Part shown: piece after piece, positions 14,221-23,904 of the stretch
How positions within the stretch are numbered: position 1 is the first letter of the stretch
Layout of the letters: the number at the start of each line of letters is the position of its first letter
Assembly: GCF_963678635.1 (NCBI RefSeq)
Contig: NC_087069.1
Coordinates: 31,228,776-31,292,775, forward strand
Origin: Symsagittifera roscoffensis
Lineage: Eukaryota; Xenacoelomorpha; Acoela; Convolutidae
Direction of reading: 5' to 3'
Length of the DNA stretch: 64,000 nucleotides
Notes under the pieces: generated by a model
Seen by the model: the letters and a program-made list of their open reading frames with translations, nothing else
Told to the model about the DNA's origin: nothing
Database searches by the model: none
Position numbers and translations under genes: made by a program

Positions 14221-14657
14221 TGGAACCTGATCTCAACTACTTTTTATTATTTATAAATTAGATATTTTACCACTGTAAAATATTTAATATTAACCAATCA
14301 CAATCCATCCAACTAACAAACCACTTATTTGTAAGTGCTGAAATTACTTGTAATTTCAGCACCAGAGAGATTTGAATTTAACTTTGAAATTAGTTTGAAA
14401 GTTAAATTAGTTTTGAAATTAGTTGCCTCTCCCGAGTACTTCAGCAGCCGCAAAAATACCAGTATACTCTAGATCTATTGAGCCTAGCAGAGACTAGTTA
14501 AACACCCTGAGACTAGTAGATATAAGAGTAAGATTAGGATCGGTATTAGACTAAGAAGTTGCACGAATCTATCCGGCCGAAAATAAGATAGCGTGACGAG
14601 CAGACGGTGTACCCTATCCAAAATTACTCTATGAGATAGGCCTCCATACTTAACTCA
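14221..14657 (+). repeat. Copy A 3' LTR (437 bp)
   Basis: Starts tggaacctga and ends ttaactca (TG...CA), aligned with the LTRs of B and C along its length. It is 27 bp longer, mainly through a local duplication of ttgaaattagt-like sequence near 14385-14425. The 13-bp inverted repeat (14335-14362) is kept. The AATAAA seen in B and C is altered here. Confidence 0.92.
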
Positions 14658-14726
14658 CAAGCTAGTAAACTTCCTTTTTTGTCACATGACTGTGTCAAGT
14701 CTATTTAAACTGCTGTGAGTGTTTAC

Positions 14727-14846
14727 CTGCGCATCGTCCAGACGTGAGGTTGGTGGCATATCCGGCAACACACCTGTAGTTCTCTGGCAAATCCGCACTA
14801 CCATCTGGCAACTCACACTCATCGTCTCCGATTTCCATACAACCGT
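14727..14846 (-). CDS. FN3 gene, exon 9 (EGF-like cysteine-rich piece)
   Basis: A 120-bp exon with acceptor tttttatag before 14846 and donor GTAAAC after 14727, phase 1 at both ends. It encodes about 40 residues with four cysteines, including DDECELPDGS and ENYRCVAGYATN. The spacing suggests part of an EGF-like module but is too short to be certain. It follows the FN3 exons in the same phase. Copy A's LTR ends 69 bp past the donor, so the next intron contains copy A in antisense. Confidence 0.6.
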
Positions 14847-15156
14847 CTATAAAAAGATAAAAAAATAGACAAAAGTTATACACAACGACCATCTATTTTT
14901 GATCAACTATGATGTTAAGCTGCATGGGTCAATAGTATGAAAAACTTCATTTTTAGCATATCAAAAAATCAAGAAACTATTTGGCCTCTTTTTTTCTTTT
15001 TCTCTATTTGAGGTTTGCCAAAGACTTTTCGCTTTTGCATTTCTTTGGTATACCAAGCAGATAGCTTGACCCAAGATATATGCATTCAACCAATTATTCT
15101 GCCCAAGAAAACTACTATTTTTCCGATGAAACTATTCATAGCACAAATAGACTCAC

Positions 15157-15507
15157 ATGTAGCTTTGCCAGCTGTAACATTGGTGTATTGTGTGGCCAAT
15201 GTACTGCCATAGAAAGCGTAGACTCGGAAGGAGTAATTAGTGCCGGGGGTCAGTCCATTCACCACTCTCTCATACACCTTCGAACACACTTCATTTCCGC
15301 CAACAGTCTCAAGTAGACATGAAGTGGGCGCCTCATACGACGCCTCAACATCAGCTGAAAGGTCAGCTGGGTCCACAACAAATGCCCTGATCTCCACAAT
15401 TGTGCTTTCCTCTAGGGTCTCCTCACTTGGGTAAGTTGCTTTTATTTTGAGTGATACTGATCCGATGTCTGCCTCTGGGATTTCAACTTCACTGAATGAC
15501 AGAGGAC
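15157..15507 (-). CDS. FN3 gene, exon 8 (one FN3-like module)
   Basis: A 351-bp exon, acceptor gtttaag, donor GTGAGT, phase 1-1. It encodes about 117 residues of beta-sandwich character with the FN3 signature NGLTPGTNYSFRVYAFY. It carries cysteines as in other modules of this gene. It is separated from exon 7 by a 17.7-kb intron, nearly all of it retroelement B. Confidence 0.75.
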
Positions 15508-16056
15508 CTTAAACACAAAATAAATCAGTTACAAAACGAAAATTAAACCAAAAAAGCTGCCAACATTTTTTGTCCTAATTGTTTGACCATGTGAATTTAA
15601 GAGCAAAAGTGAACAAGAACAGAAAACGGCGTCTTTCTCATATTTTAGCATTAATATAAATATTGGAGCTCAGCCAATCTACAGCTCCTACTTTTAAAAA
15701 TCGAATAGACTGTTAGCAAACAAAGAGAAATATGGATGTTTGGTGATATAATCACACTACACACGTGCTAATTGAATAAGTGATAGCAAATTTGCATAAT
15801 TAAGTTCTGCATATTTAGTTCTGAACCTGAAAAACATTGTGTTGACCATGAAAACTAGTTCTTAGTAAATTTCAAGAAGTTGACTGAACGGCGAAAAGCA
15901 TTATATGGTTTGGAATTACATTGAGGTAAAGTTCGGGGCTATTTTGAACCAATTAAGCGGCAGTGTAGTACTAGGAGAGCTTTCTGAGCTGCAGTCTCTG
16001 AATAAACGGTAGTTACCAGTGGAGTCTTTCGGAGTCCTTGCTCTCAGCTTTAATTC
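15508..16056 (-). other. Intron sequence between exon 8 and copy B
   Basis: About 550 bp of AT-rich sequence without a convincing ORF, repeat or RNA gene. It is part of the intron interrupted by copy B. Confidence 0.6.
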
Positions 16057-16060
16057 ATAT
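16057..16060. repeat. Copy B target-site duplication (left), atat
   Basis: The 4 bp directly before the left LTR match the 4 bp after the right LTR (32736-32739). This marks B as a genuine integrase-mediated insertion. The AT-only sequence makes chance agreement possible, but the position is exact. Confidence 0.75.
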
Positions 16061-16470
16061 TGAGTTATATTCGATGGGTATAACTCATAGAGTAATTTCG
16101 GATAGGGTACACCGTCTGCTCGTCACGCTATCTTATTTTCGGCCGGATAGATTCGTGCAACTTCTTAGTCTAATACCGATCCTAATCTTACTCTTATACT
16201 ATCTAGTCTCAGGTTGTTTAACTAGTCTCTGCTAGGCTCAATAGATCTAGGGTATACTGGTTTATTGCGGCTGCTGAAGTACTCGGGAGAGTTCAACTAA
16301 TTTCTAAGTTAAATTCAAATCTCTCTGGTGCTGAAATTACAAGTAATTTCAGCACTTACAAATAAGTGGATTGTTAGTTAGATGGATCATGATTGGTTAA
16401 TATTAAATACTTTACATTGGTAAAATATCTAATTTATCCAATCATAAAATGTAGTTTAGATCAGGTTCCA
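16061..16470 (-). repeat. Copy B 3' LTR (410 bp)
   Basis: On the minus strand it begins tggaacctga and ends tataactca. By eye it is identical to the 5' LTR at 32326-32735. It contains the perfect 13-bp inverted repeat (16329-16356) and a polyadenylation signal AATAAA (complement of 16261-16266). Confidence 0.96.
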
Positions 16471-16522
16471 CCCATCCGGGTTTTACAGAGTTTTTTAGAA
16501 TAGTTTTTCTGCAATTCGAAAG

Positions 16523-16999
16523 ATGGATGATGGACGTTGGTATTTGGCGAACATCTTATTTCTTCTGGGTTTTCTTATTAGAGAAGTCCCAGATTCAATC
16601 ATTGTGTCTTCTCAAGACAACGACTGGGTTTTCGCAACAAACTCAAATCTGATTTCAGAATGGTTGGCTATGTCAGGTTTTTCTGTTTCATTGGTGAGAA
16701 CTTCTTTGTGTTTGACCTTGTCTGGGAATGGCGTGGAGATTGTGCGTGGAGGGGATGCCTGGTTACTCGGATCTGTACGTATACTTGAACATCGAGGTGG
16801 TCATTGGTCTAGTTCAATGAAGTCCTTTTCTGCGAAGTCAAGTCGTACTCTAAATCCTTTGAGTTGTGATTGTGGGCGGCATATTGATTGTAGTTGGCCA
16901 TTCTTTCTCGAGTGTAGTAGGGTCGTTTTGTCTTTGGATGTTCGTCCTTGGTGTTGTATTCTGATCTATGTATTTCATAATGTAATTTACATTTTATAA
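16523..16999 (+). CDS. Antisense ORF in the 3' region of copy B (158 aa)
   Basis: ATG start (MDDGRWYLANI), 158 codons, antisense to the element and starting about 50 bp from the 3' LTR. It encodes a mixed protein with CDCGRHIDC and no recognised domain. Copy C has the same protein in two pieces (62298-62107 and 62116-61835) split by a 1-base indel; copy A is badly broken. It could be a real antisense gene or a chance opening in a conserved noncoding region. No promoter is identified. Confidence 0.3.
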   Translation: MDDGRWYLANILFLLGFLIREVPDSIIVSSQDNDWVFATNSNLISEWLAMSGFSVSLVRTSLCLTLSGNGVEIVRGGDAWLLGSVRILEHRGGHWSSSMKSFSAKSSRTLNPLSCDCGRHIDCSWPFFLECSRVVLSLDVRPWCCILIYVFHNVIYIL

Positions 17000-17077
17000 A
17001 ACTTTTATTAGTTTAATATTTTTTAATTATGATTTTAGTTAGTTGTTTTCACAAAATCTTTTTGTTTTAGTTCAGTT

Positions 17078-17224
17078 ATTTTGAAGAGTTACTCACCCTT
17101 GAGTAGCTCTTATTAAAAATAGGAGTGTGGTCACAAAGCGTGGATGTAGCACGGTGGGTTAGGCCGGCTATAGAGCATGCTCAGGACGTCCTTCCTGGTG
17201 GGTTAGGCCAGGAGTGGGAGTATG
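17078..17224 (-). promoter_or_regulatory. Conserved GC-richer block in the 3' noncoding region (copy B)
   Basis: Holds two ggcctaaccca repeats around the palindromes ggacgtcc and gagcatgctc, then a tract ending in gggtgagtaactcttca. It is nearly the same in A (13386-13534) and C (61602-61746) although surrounding sequence diverges. A cis-acting RNA or DNA element is plausible; its function is not known. Confidence 0.45.
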
Positions 17225-18061
17225 ATTGCATGCGGTTTTTGTGAGAGGTCCTGTTATGTGACAACGTTTTATGTTGGGTTTGTTGTGGTTTTTCTTATGT
17301 TTTGTTGGTTGTGTCCTTTTTTCAAAAATCAAATTGTTTGTGGTATGGGTTTGTCTTTCGACTTTTTTGTGTTTTATTATTTCTTTCTTAGACTTTATAA
17401 TAGTCTTCAAAAGAATAAATTATCCAGTTTTAAACTGGGTTAATCCGGTTTGGGTACCGTTGGTTTCCTTTTCTTAGTCATGCTGTTATGCTATGTGTTG
17501 TGGTGTTTAGTAAGCTGCATTGGTTAGTTTTGTTTAGTATATAATTCCTTTCCAACCGGGTTAAAGTAAAGTTTGAAACATGTTATCTTGTGTTAGAGTT
17601 ATCGAGTGTGAAAGCTTGGAACTGAAATTCATTACTTTAAACAATTCTTCGTGGGCGAGCTGTGCGAGTTTGGATAGAATTTTTATGCGAGTGAATGAAA
17701 ATATCAAAAGGTTAGTACTGCTTTTGCTTCTTATGAATTTACTACATAGAATTTTAATTTTACTGCTAGTTGTTGGGGGAAATTAAGTTACAAATTTTCA
17801 TCATTATTAGATTTACTGCTGGTGGGGGAAAAATTTATAAATTAATTTACTGCATTGGTATTATATTTATTTAATTGTTGGTGCAAAAATTTAATAGGGT
17901 CTTAAACAGTTTTGAAGAAGTTTGCTATTTTTTATTTTTCTTTTGTGAATTTTTCAGATGATCTAGGATGAAGGCTAAAATTCTAAAGAAAACATGGATA
18001 AAGAATGGTGAGTTTCTAATGTTTGAATTAATTAGTAATATGTATAATTCATACTTACCTG

Positions 18062-19870
18062 TTAGTCGTCGGGGAAGAAACCGTGGGGGAAAATGTCGTG
18101 GATGAGATCTGAAGTTGTTAGTAGTTTGGCTAATATGCGGATGATATTTTTAGTTTGAAGCAGTGGCCAAAGCAATTGAAGTGCCTTAATGGTGGTTAGT
18201 TCTTCAGTGCCAACTGCAAATTCATAAGGTGTGTTTTGGATTAGATTATATAATTTGTGGTTGAATTTAGTGTTATGGATGAATTCTAAAATGGGGATTT
18301 CTATAGGTTGTACAAACTCGTGTGGGATGAGGAAGGGTCGGGATTCTTCTGCGTTGAAGGTCTTGGTGATGGGACAAAAGATATACATTTGGGTTATGGG
18401 ATCATAATTTCGAAGAATACCATGAAGGTTAGTATCTTTAATGCAATATGTGAAGTTAAGAAAGAATGGTGAGGTGTATTTGGAATTGATGAATTGAAAA
18501 CGATGGTGTGGTTGTCTGGAGGGAGTGGGTAGGTCAAAGTGATTTTGGATGAAACGATAATAAGTATATGTGTGTGTTTGTTTAGTGCGCAACATAATAT
18601 CGTGTGAGCAGTGCAAATCTCTTTCATGTGGTGCAAGGAAACGAAAGGTTAGTGAAAATATTTGGAAGCGTTCTTTAAAACTTTCGTAGGCTTGCGTGTC
18701 TGTTAGTGCTTCTGAGATAATGTGGTCAAACTTGCGATCGAAGATATTTAGTGTAAATACATATGGTGTTTTAATGAAAAATTTCTCGGTGATTTGTGGG
18801 TTAGCGAAGCGATCGTCGTCTAAGAATTGATCTTGGTTAGTTCTGATGATGTTATGATCGTAATATTCTAGTGTATATTCATTAGCTCGGGGTGCAGTGT
18901 GTGTTTTTAGTGATTTTTTGTATCCAATGTAAGTAAATTGTCTAGGTGTTAGTGGTGTAGTGAGTCGATATAGCATGTCCTTATTTCGTTCTATATCGAT
19001 ATGAGTGTTAGATAAAGGTAAGCAAAGGGGATTTGTAAAATGATAATATGAGGTCCAAGGAAGGGTAGGCATTAAAACGTATTCGTCTACAAAGTTACGT
19101 GTCTCGTTAGTGTCATGAGGGGTGTTTAAGGTGTATTGTGGAAATGAGGGTAAGGTGATAGCTAAAAATTCTTTTGTGTTAGTGTGTTGTGGATGGTTGA
19201 TATATTCACGGGCTGTTCCTGGTTTCGCTGGGAAAGGATGGTTGGGGAACTTCCTTTTAAAAGTGCGGTAAGCTCTATTAGTGCTGAGTGAAGATACAGT
19301 AGTTGTGGATGATGGTGCTAATGAATCAGTATAAATTGAAGAGGGTGTAGGGGTAGGAGGGTTGGATGAATCTATTGTGGATGAGATTTGGTTTATGGTT
19401 GGGGTGTCAAGGTGATAGGATTGCTGTTGTAGGGTAATGAAATTATCTAGTTCTGGGGAGATTCGGGGGGTGTCTGAAGAATGAGATGATTGGTTTGAGT
19501 GAAGTGAGGAGTAGGTTGGAGTGACTTGGGAAGCATAAGAGGGTGTAGAATTGGTTGGGTCAGGGTTATTTGGTAGTATGGGTTGAAAAGGGGGTTGGGA
19601 AAAATTTAAGGGATTGGTGTGAAAATTATTTGATGGAGATGGTTCAGAGTCGGCAAATTCATCGGGGGTTTCAATATTCGGGTTATTGAGTTGTGAGATG
19701 GAGTATAAAACTGAGATGTGTGAATTAGTATCGGAATTCATGCCGGATGTTACATTACTGGATGGGAAATCGGGTGGCGGAAAAGCAAAAAGTGGTATTA
19801 TTGGGATTGGAGTGGTGAGGTTGGTTGGGTGGGAATTTGATCGGTGTAGGGATCCAAGTTGTCGGCTCAT
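18062..19870 (-). CDS. ORF-Z of copy B (602 aa, unknown)
   Basis: Intact ORF starting MSRQLGSLHRSNSHPTN. Its ATG overlaps the env stop as ATGA, which suggests termination-reinitiation. Residues 1 to about 200 are low in complexity and rich in Ser, Thr, Pro and Asn. From about 205 a conserved globular-looking region follows (AYRTFKRKFPNHPF, EYYDHNIIRTNQDQFLDDDR, HCSHDIMLRTKQTHTY), with no signal peptide or clear membrane segment. Length and sequence closely follow copy C, so it has been kept as protein. I recognise no family. It sits where complex retroviruses carry accessory genes. Confidence 0.75.
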   Translation of the reverse strand: MSRQLGSLHRSNSHPTNLTTPIPIIPLFAFPPPDFPSSNVTSGMNSDTNSHISVLYSISQLNNPNIETPDEFADSEPSPSNNFHTNPLNFSQPPFQPILPNNPDPTNSTPSYASQVTPTYSSLHSNQSSHSSDTPRISPELDNFITLQQQSYHLDTPTINQISSTIDSSNPPTPTPSSIYTDSLAPSSTTTVSSLSTNRAYRTFKRKFPNHPFPAKPGTAREYINHPQHTNTKEFLAITLPSFPQYTLNTPHDTNETRNFVDEYVLMPTLPWTSYYHFTNPLCLPLSNTHIDIERNKDMLYRLTTPLTPRQFTYIGYKKSLKTHTAPRANEYTLEYYDHNIIRTNQDQFLDDDRFANPQITEKFFIKTPYVFTLNIFDRKFDHIISEALTDTQAYESFKERFQIFSLTFRFLAPHERDLHCSHDIMLRTKQTHTYTYYRFIQNHFDLPTPSRQPHHRFQFINSKYTSPFFLNFTYCIKDTNLHGILRNYDPITQMYIFCPITKTFNAEESRPFLIPHEFVQPIEIPILEFIHNTKFNHKLYNLIQNTPYEFAVGTEELTTIKALQLLWPLLQTKNIIRILAKLLTTSDLIHDIFPHGFFPDD

Positions 19871-21766
19871 CGTGGGCTAAAAAAATTATTATTTTGAGAC
19901 TGAAAAGCGGTGGTATGGGGTTGTTCTATAATTTGTTCATAAGTATTTTCATCTTGTGAGTGGTGTGGCATTATATGTTGGATGGGACTTTGTGATATGG
20001 TTGGTCTAAAATTATTATGTGTTATGGCTAAATTTCGAAAATTACGTGGGATTAGGGATAATGGATGGTTATGTGGTAGGGGTGGTAACTGTGGTGCTGT
20101 TGGTGTTGTGTCTGCATTGTTATGTTCTTCGTCGTATGTGTTCTGTCTTGTTGCTATTTTTGTGTTATATTCTTTTATTTGTGCGTCTAAAAGAATTTTG
20201 TTTATAGATGTAGAAAATATTCCAAAAAATCCTGCAAATAGTATGCGTGCTACACTTGCTTGTCTATTGACTTGTGTGTGTATAGCACATGTGTTATAGA
20301 TTCCTTTTAAGAGTGAAAAAAGAAATCCAATAAAGTTAAACATTGCGTATAAAATAGTTAGTTTTTCTAAGATGTAGTAGGGCCATCCTAGAAAATCAAG
20401 AATTTCATTCTTGAGTGTAACAAAGCTAAAAATATTGATAGGTGATATATCTTGGGGACGGTATTTTTCACCGTTTAGATATATATAATCTTTAATGTCT
20501 TTAAAATATCCGCTATAGTCTTGCGTATAGATGTCTGCAAATCCTGCGGTTTCGGCAAGTTTGCGTAAGTTTTGGTCAATTGATTGTCTTTGTATTGTGT
20601 CCATTTGTGTTAATAATTCCTGGAATTGTTGTGTTCTAATGTGATGTTGAATATCTGATTTTGAGTATATTCCTATTGATTGTAAGTCTATATTTGGGTT
20701 TCGAGCGATAGCGCGAATGCTTTCTGGTGAAAATTTTTTGAGTGATTGCATTAAGTTCTGTTTCTTGATATATTTGAAAACGTGTTAATTTATTTTCTAT
20801 ATTATGAATGTTTCGAAAATTAGAACTTATTTTTCGTAATGGATTTACTTTTTCATATGGTATTGATTGTATAAAATATTTTTCGTGAAATTTTATCATA
20901 CGAGCGTGTATTTTTGCTACTTGAAATGTTGTACATGTGTCTTCGGGGAACCAAACAATTGTTGCTTGTGTTCTGGTTGTAGGGTCGCAATAACCTTGGT
21001 CGTTTTTACAAGGTAATCTAATTCCTTGATAAATCATTGTGTTGTCTGATAAATCTCGTGTGAGTTGTATTTTTTCGAGTTGTATTTTCCAATCGAAAAA
21101 CATTATTTCTTGGTATCCTTTATTTTTTGTGTCTGCTTTGCAGTTTGATGGGTCATTTATACCAATGTGTGGTATCCAGTGTTTATCGTGCATGTCATAG
21201 GTTAATCGTCCGTGTGCGCCGTTGTATGGGTATTTTTCATCTAATTTTATATGTCCTTGATATCTTTCAAGTTCTGCTTGATGTACAGAATCTGAAAAAA
21301 CTTGGAAATATACTAAATTTCTATCTGTGTTTTTATTTTTTGTGATGTTTAGTCGGAGTAACTCGTTTTTACAATCTTCGGGATTGAGATGTAAAAGTCG
21401 TTCTATATTACTCTGGTAGAATGATTCATGGTCAAGTCGGTTTTTATTTCCGTTTGAGACTTGTGAACAATGTACTTTCTTTTCAGAAAATGTTGCTGTG
21501 AATTTATATCCTATAACTGTAGTTGCTCGGGCTTTTGAATAAAGTGTTGCTATGCCATTTGTAGTTTCTATGGCTTGGGGTTCTGTTTCGCACTGTGATA
21601 CTTGATTTATTGCATACTTGTGTAGTGTTTTTTGTTCGTTTTCTTCACAATCGTAATGTGTTACTAATAAATCTTGGGGTCCTGTGCGGGGAGAAGGGTT
21701 TATGTTTTGATTTGAGATTACTAGAAAAAGGAGTTGGAGAAAAATTAATAATTTTAGAATATACAT
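19867..21766 (-). pseudogene. Copy B env-like gene with 0.7-kb deletion
   Basis: Starts at 21766 with a hydrophobic signal-like N-terminus and follows copy C env for about 340 codons. At about 20752 it jumps over the sequence equivalent to C 57373-58088 (about 716 bp), which changes the frame. The upstream ORF ends at 20636. The C-terminal part (membrane segments and tail) is open in its own frame from 20751 to 19867. The deletion removes the cysteine/RIPI block. Confidence 0.88.
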
Positions 21767-22931
21767 GTGTATGATAATCCTGAGTATGGGTTATAAAATG
21801 TGATGTAACCAATTGTTTTTTTGGTATATCTGTCGTATTTATATATTACTTCAGTGGTTATAAATGGTGGTGGTAGTGATTGAGCTGTTATGTTTGGTGG
21901 GTTTAATGGGTAGGGATGTTGAGTAATGTTGTTTAATTTAACTGTGATTTCAAACTTTAATTGTAAACTGTTTTGTTGGAGTATTTGGATATTGTGATCA
22001 CGGATATCGTCGTGAATGTCTTGTCGGTATTGTAATCTATTAAGTGCCCAGTTGTGGAGGCGATTACTTTCTAGATGTTGTCCAAATAATGGTGGAGGGG
22101 CTGTAAATGTATTCCAATCTAGTCTTAAAGGGATATTTGTTGATGATTGTTCTCGATATCTGGCGTCGAGATTATTTGGAAAATTTAAGTTAAAAGGTGG
22201 TGGTGAAATCTGGCTTATTGATGGTGTTGATGGTAGTGATAATGTTTCTGGTAGTGATGAGGATGTTGTTGTATCCGTAGAAATATCTATTGGATCATTG
22301 ACTAAATTTAATTCACCTTGTGTAAATGAATGTGTTGTCCAATATGGTAGTCGTGATGCCTGGTTTGGGGGGTTAAAGGGATTTTCACGTATTTGTTCAG
22401 ATGTTGGTGTTGAACCTAAGTAATCTGATGGTAGGCTTGAGGTGCTACGTTGTGAAAGAAGCGTAGGGGTTTCTGGTAATATACCAATGGGGTTTTCTGG
22501 AGTGTTTTGTGATGGGGATTGAGGTATATCAAAATGAACTCGGGGAGTTTGAAAATTCCTGTTTCGTCGAGGATGTATAATTTGTCTATTTATTTCGACT
22601 GTATTTTGGTTTTGACTAGGATTTCTTATTCTACTTAATTCTTGTGGTAGTGTTGGGTATAAGTTATATGTTGGTTCGCTTAGAGGTGCTTGTCGTTGAA
22701 CTGGTTCTAGTGGTTCTGATAAACGAGCGTGTCGTTCTTCAAAAGTGTATGGGTTATCTTGAAAGGAAATTCGTGTAGATGTTTGAGGATTATTGGTAGT
22801 TGAAGGTGTTGTTGGGTTATCTTGGGATGATGTCGGTGAAGACTGACTTGGTGACTTTTGGGTAGCAATTTTTGATAGCTTTTTGGTCTATTCTTTTAGT
22901 GAAAAAGTTAATGTTTATTAAAGTATTCTTC
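21754..22931 (-). pseudogene. Copy B ORF-X (frameshifted), no Met codons
   Basis: Homologous to ORF-X of C but with an extra base near 22880 breaking the frame. The whole 1.1-kb stretch has only one ATG on the sense strand (near 22296) before the env ATG at 21766, as in C. It ends over the env start codon. Confidence 0.6.
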
Positions 22932-23084
22932 TAAGAAAAGAATTAGGAGGATTGTTGCTAGAGCGAATGTGATGATTGCTTTCTTTATACATTTGCATAT
23001 AGTCAAAATGAGGGATGATAGAAATGTTATGAAAATTACAAATAGTAGAAAAATATCAGTTCTACTGAAAATAGTTCGTATCAT
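22908..23084 (-). CDS. S2 of copy B: small two-segment membrane protein (58 aa)
   Basis: Intact 58-codon ORF, MIRTIFSRTDIFLLFVIF at the start. Two hydrophobic stretches flank a short CKCIKK basic turn, so a hairpin membrane protein is likely. It lies just after S1 (10-nt gap here, an overlap in C) and overlaps the opening of ORF-X by about 20 nt. The size and position recall viral small hydrophobic proteins or viroporins, but I see no family match. Confidence 0.6.
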   Translation of the reverse strand: MIRTIFSRTDIFLLFVIFITFLSSLILTICKCIKKAIITFALATILLILFLEEYFNKH

Positions 23085-23094
23085 TTAGACAATT

Positions 23095-23310
23095 TTATAA
23101 ATCGTACCTGTGGATATAATCAAGGGTTTTTGAAAGTTGGAGAAATAGTTCGAATATAGTGTAGAAAATTAAAAAAATATTACAAAAAATGATTAAGAGT
23201 ATTAGAAAAAATTCAAGGATATCAAAAAGAAATATTATGAAAGTTTCAAGTATCGTAAAAAATTGTTTGAGGTTTGTGATAATTTTAGTGACTGTTTGAT
23301 AGAAGAGCAT
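23095..23310 (-). CDS. S1 of copy B: small hydrophobic protein (71 aa)
   Basis: Starts MLFYQTVTKIITNLKQFF. The middle is a long Phe/Ile/Leu-rich tract (FIIFLFDILEFFLILLIIF) that would span a membrane, and the end YIHRYDL is more polar. It matches the 76-aa S1 of C. It lies first in the block of ORFs after pol. Confidence 0.6.
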   Translation of the reverse strand: MLFYQTVTKIITNLKQFFTILETFIIFLFDILEFFLILLIIFCNIFLIFYTIFELFLQLSKTLDYIHRYDL

Positions 23311-23904
23311 TTAAGAAATGGCTTCGTGATCGAATATTTTTTGTTGTTTGGGGCAATTTTCAAGTGTGGTCGGATTATTTATTAGTTTTTTGACAAGTGG
23401 GTTGAGTTTTGTAAAAAATTGTTGGGGGCAATTTTTATGGTGATCGGGAGGTCTTCTTTGTCTTTATTTTCATTTGTCAAATGATCTGGGGTATTTTTGA
23501 GAGTTTTATACTTTAGGCTAAATAAAATGGTCGTTCTTTTACTTTAGGCTAATTTAACATATTTGTTTGGGGGGTATTTGAGGGCTGAGTTGGGGAAATA
23601 TTGTTGATCTTTGGTTTATTAGATAAGGGAGGGTTATGATATTATGGTGATATTTATTTTAGTTGTCAAGTTGGAGTGGTTTGCTTATTTTTGACCTGGA
23701 GGTCGTAGAGTTATAGTTATAGATATGCCTGGAGTTTAATATTTTTCGTCTAGTTGGTTTGTGTTAAAGTTATAGAAGGTGACGGATTGGATGAATCCTA
23801 TTGGCTAATTTTGAACTAGAATCGCTGCGTGTTTATCAGCATGTTATCTTGAAAAATGAAAGTGTGAAATGTTTCAGAGGTGCAAAGATTTTTAAATGTA
23901 GAAT
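23311..23904 (-). other. Copy B spacer between pol and S1
   Basis: About 590 bp without an ORF, matching 54220-54813 of C. It is a candidate location for signals that give expression of the downstream ORFs. No splice site is kept in all copies. Confidence 0.5.

Larger units (their letters stand above)
1..14657 (+). mobile_element. Copy A: old, 5'-incomplete giant LTR retroelement
   Basis: The window opens inside the capsid part of gag (base 1 corresponds to about 47801 of copy C) and the copy runs to a recognisable 3' LTR at 14221-14657. Gene order matches copy C: gag, pol, S1, S2, ORF-X, env, ORF-Z, 3' noncoding, LTR. Nearly every ORF has stops or frameshifts, the protease is deleted, and the LTR is 437 bp instead of 410, so this is the oldest of the three. 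The sense strand is A-rich and G-poor, as in B and C. The 5' LTR and target duplication lie outside the window, so a truncated 5' end cannot be excluded. Confidence 0.93.
16471..18061 (-). other. Copy B 3' noncoding region
   Basis: About 1.6 kb between ORF-Z and the 3' LTR, without a sense ORF. It includes the conserved blocks at about 17078-17224 and 17405-17475 shared with A and C. The sequence next to the LTR (gtaaaacccggatggg in sense) is only weakly purine-rich, so the polypurine tract is atypical. Confidence 0.65.
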
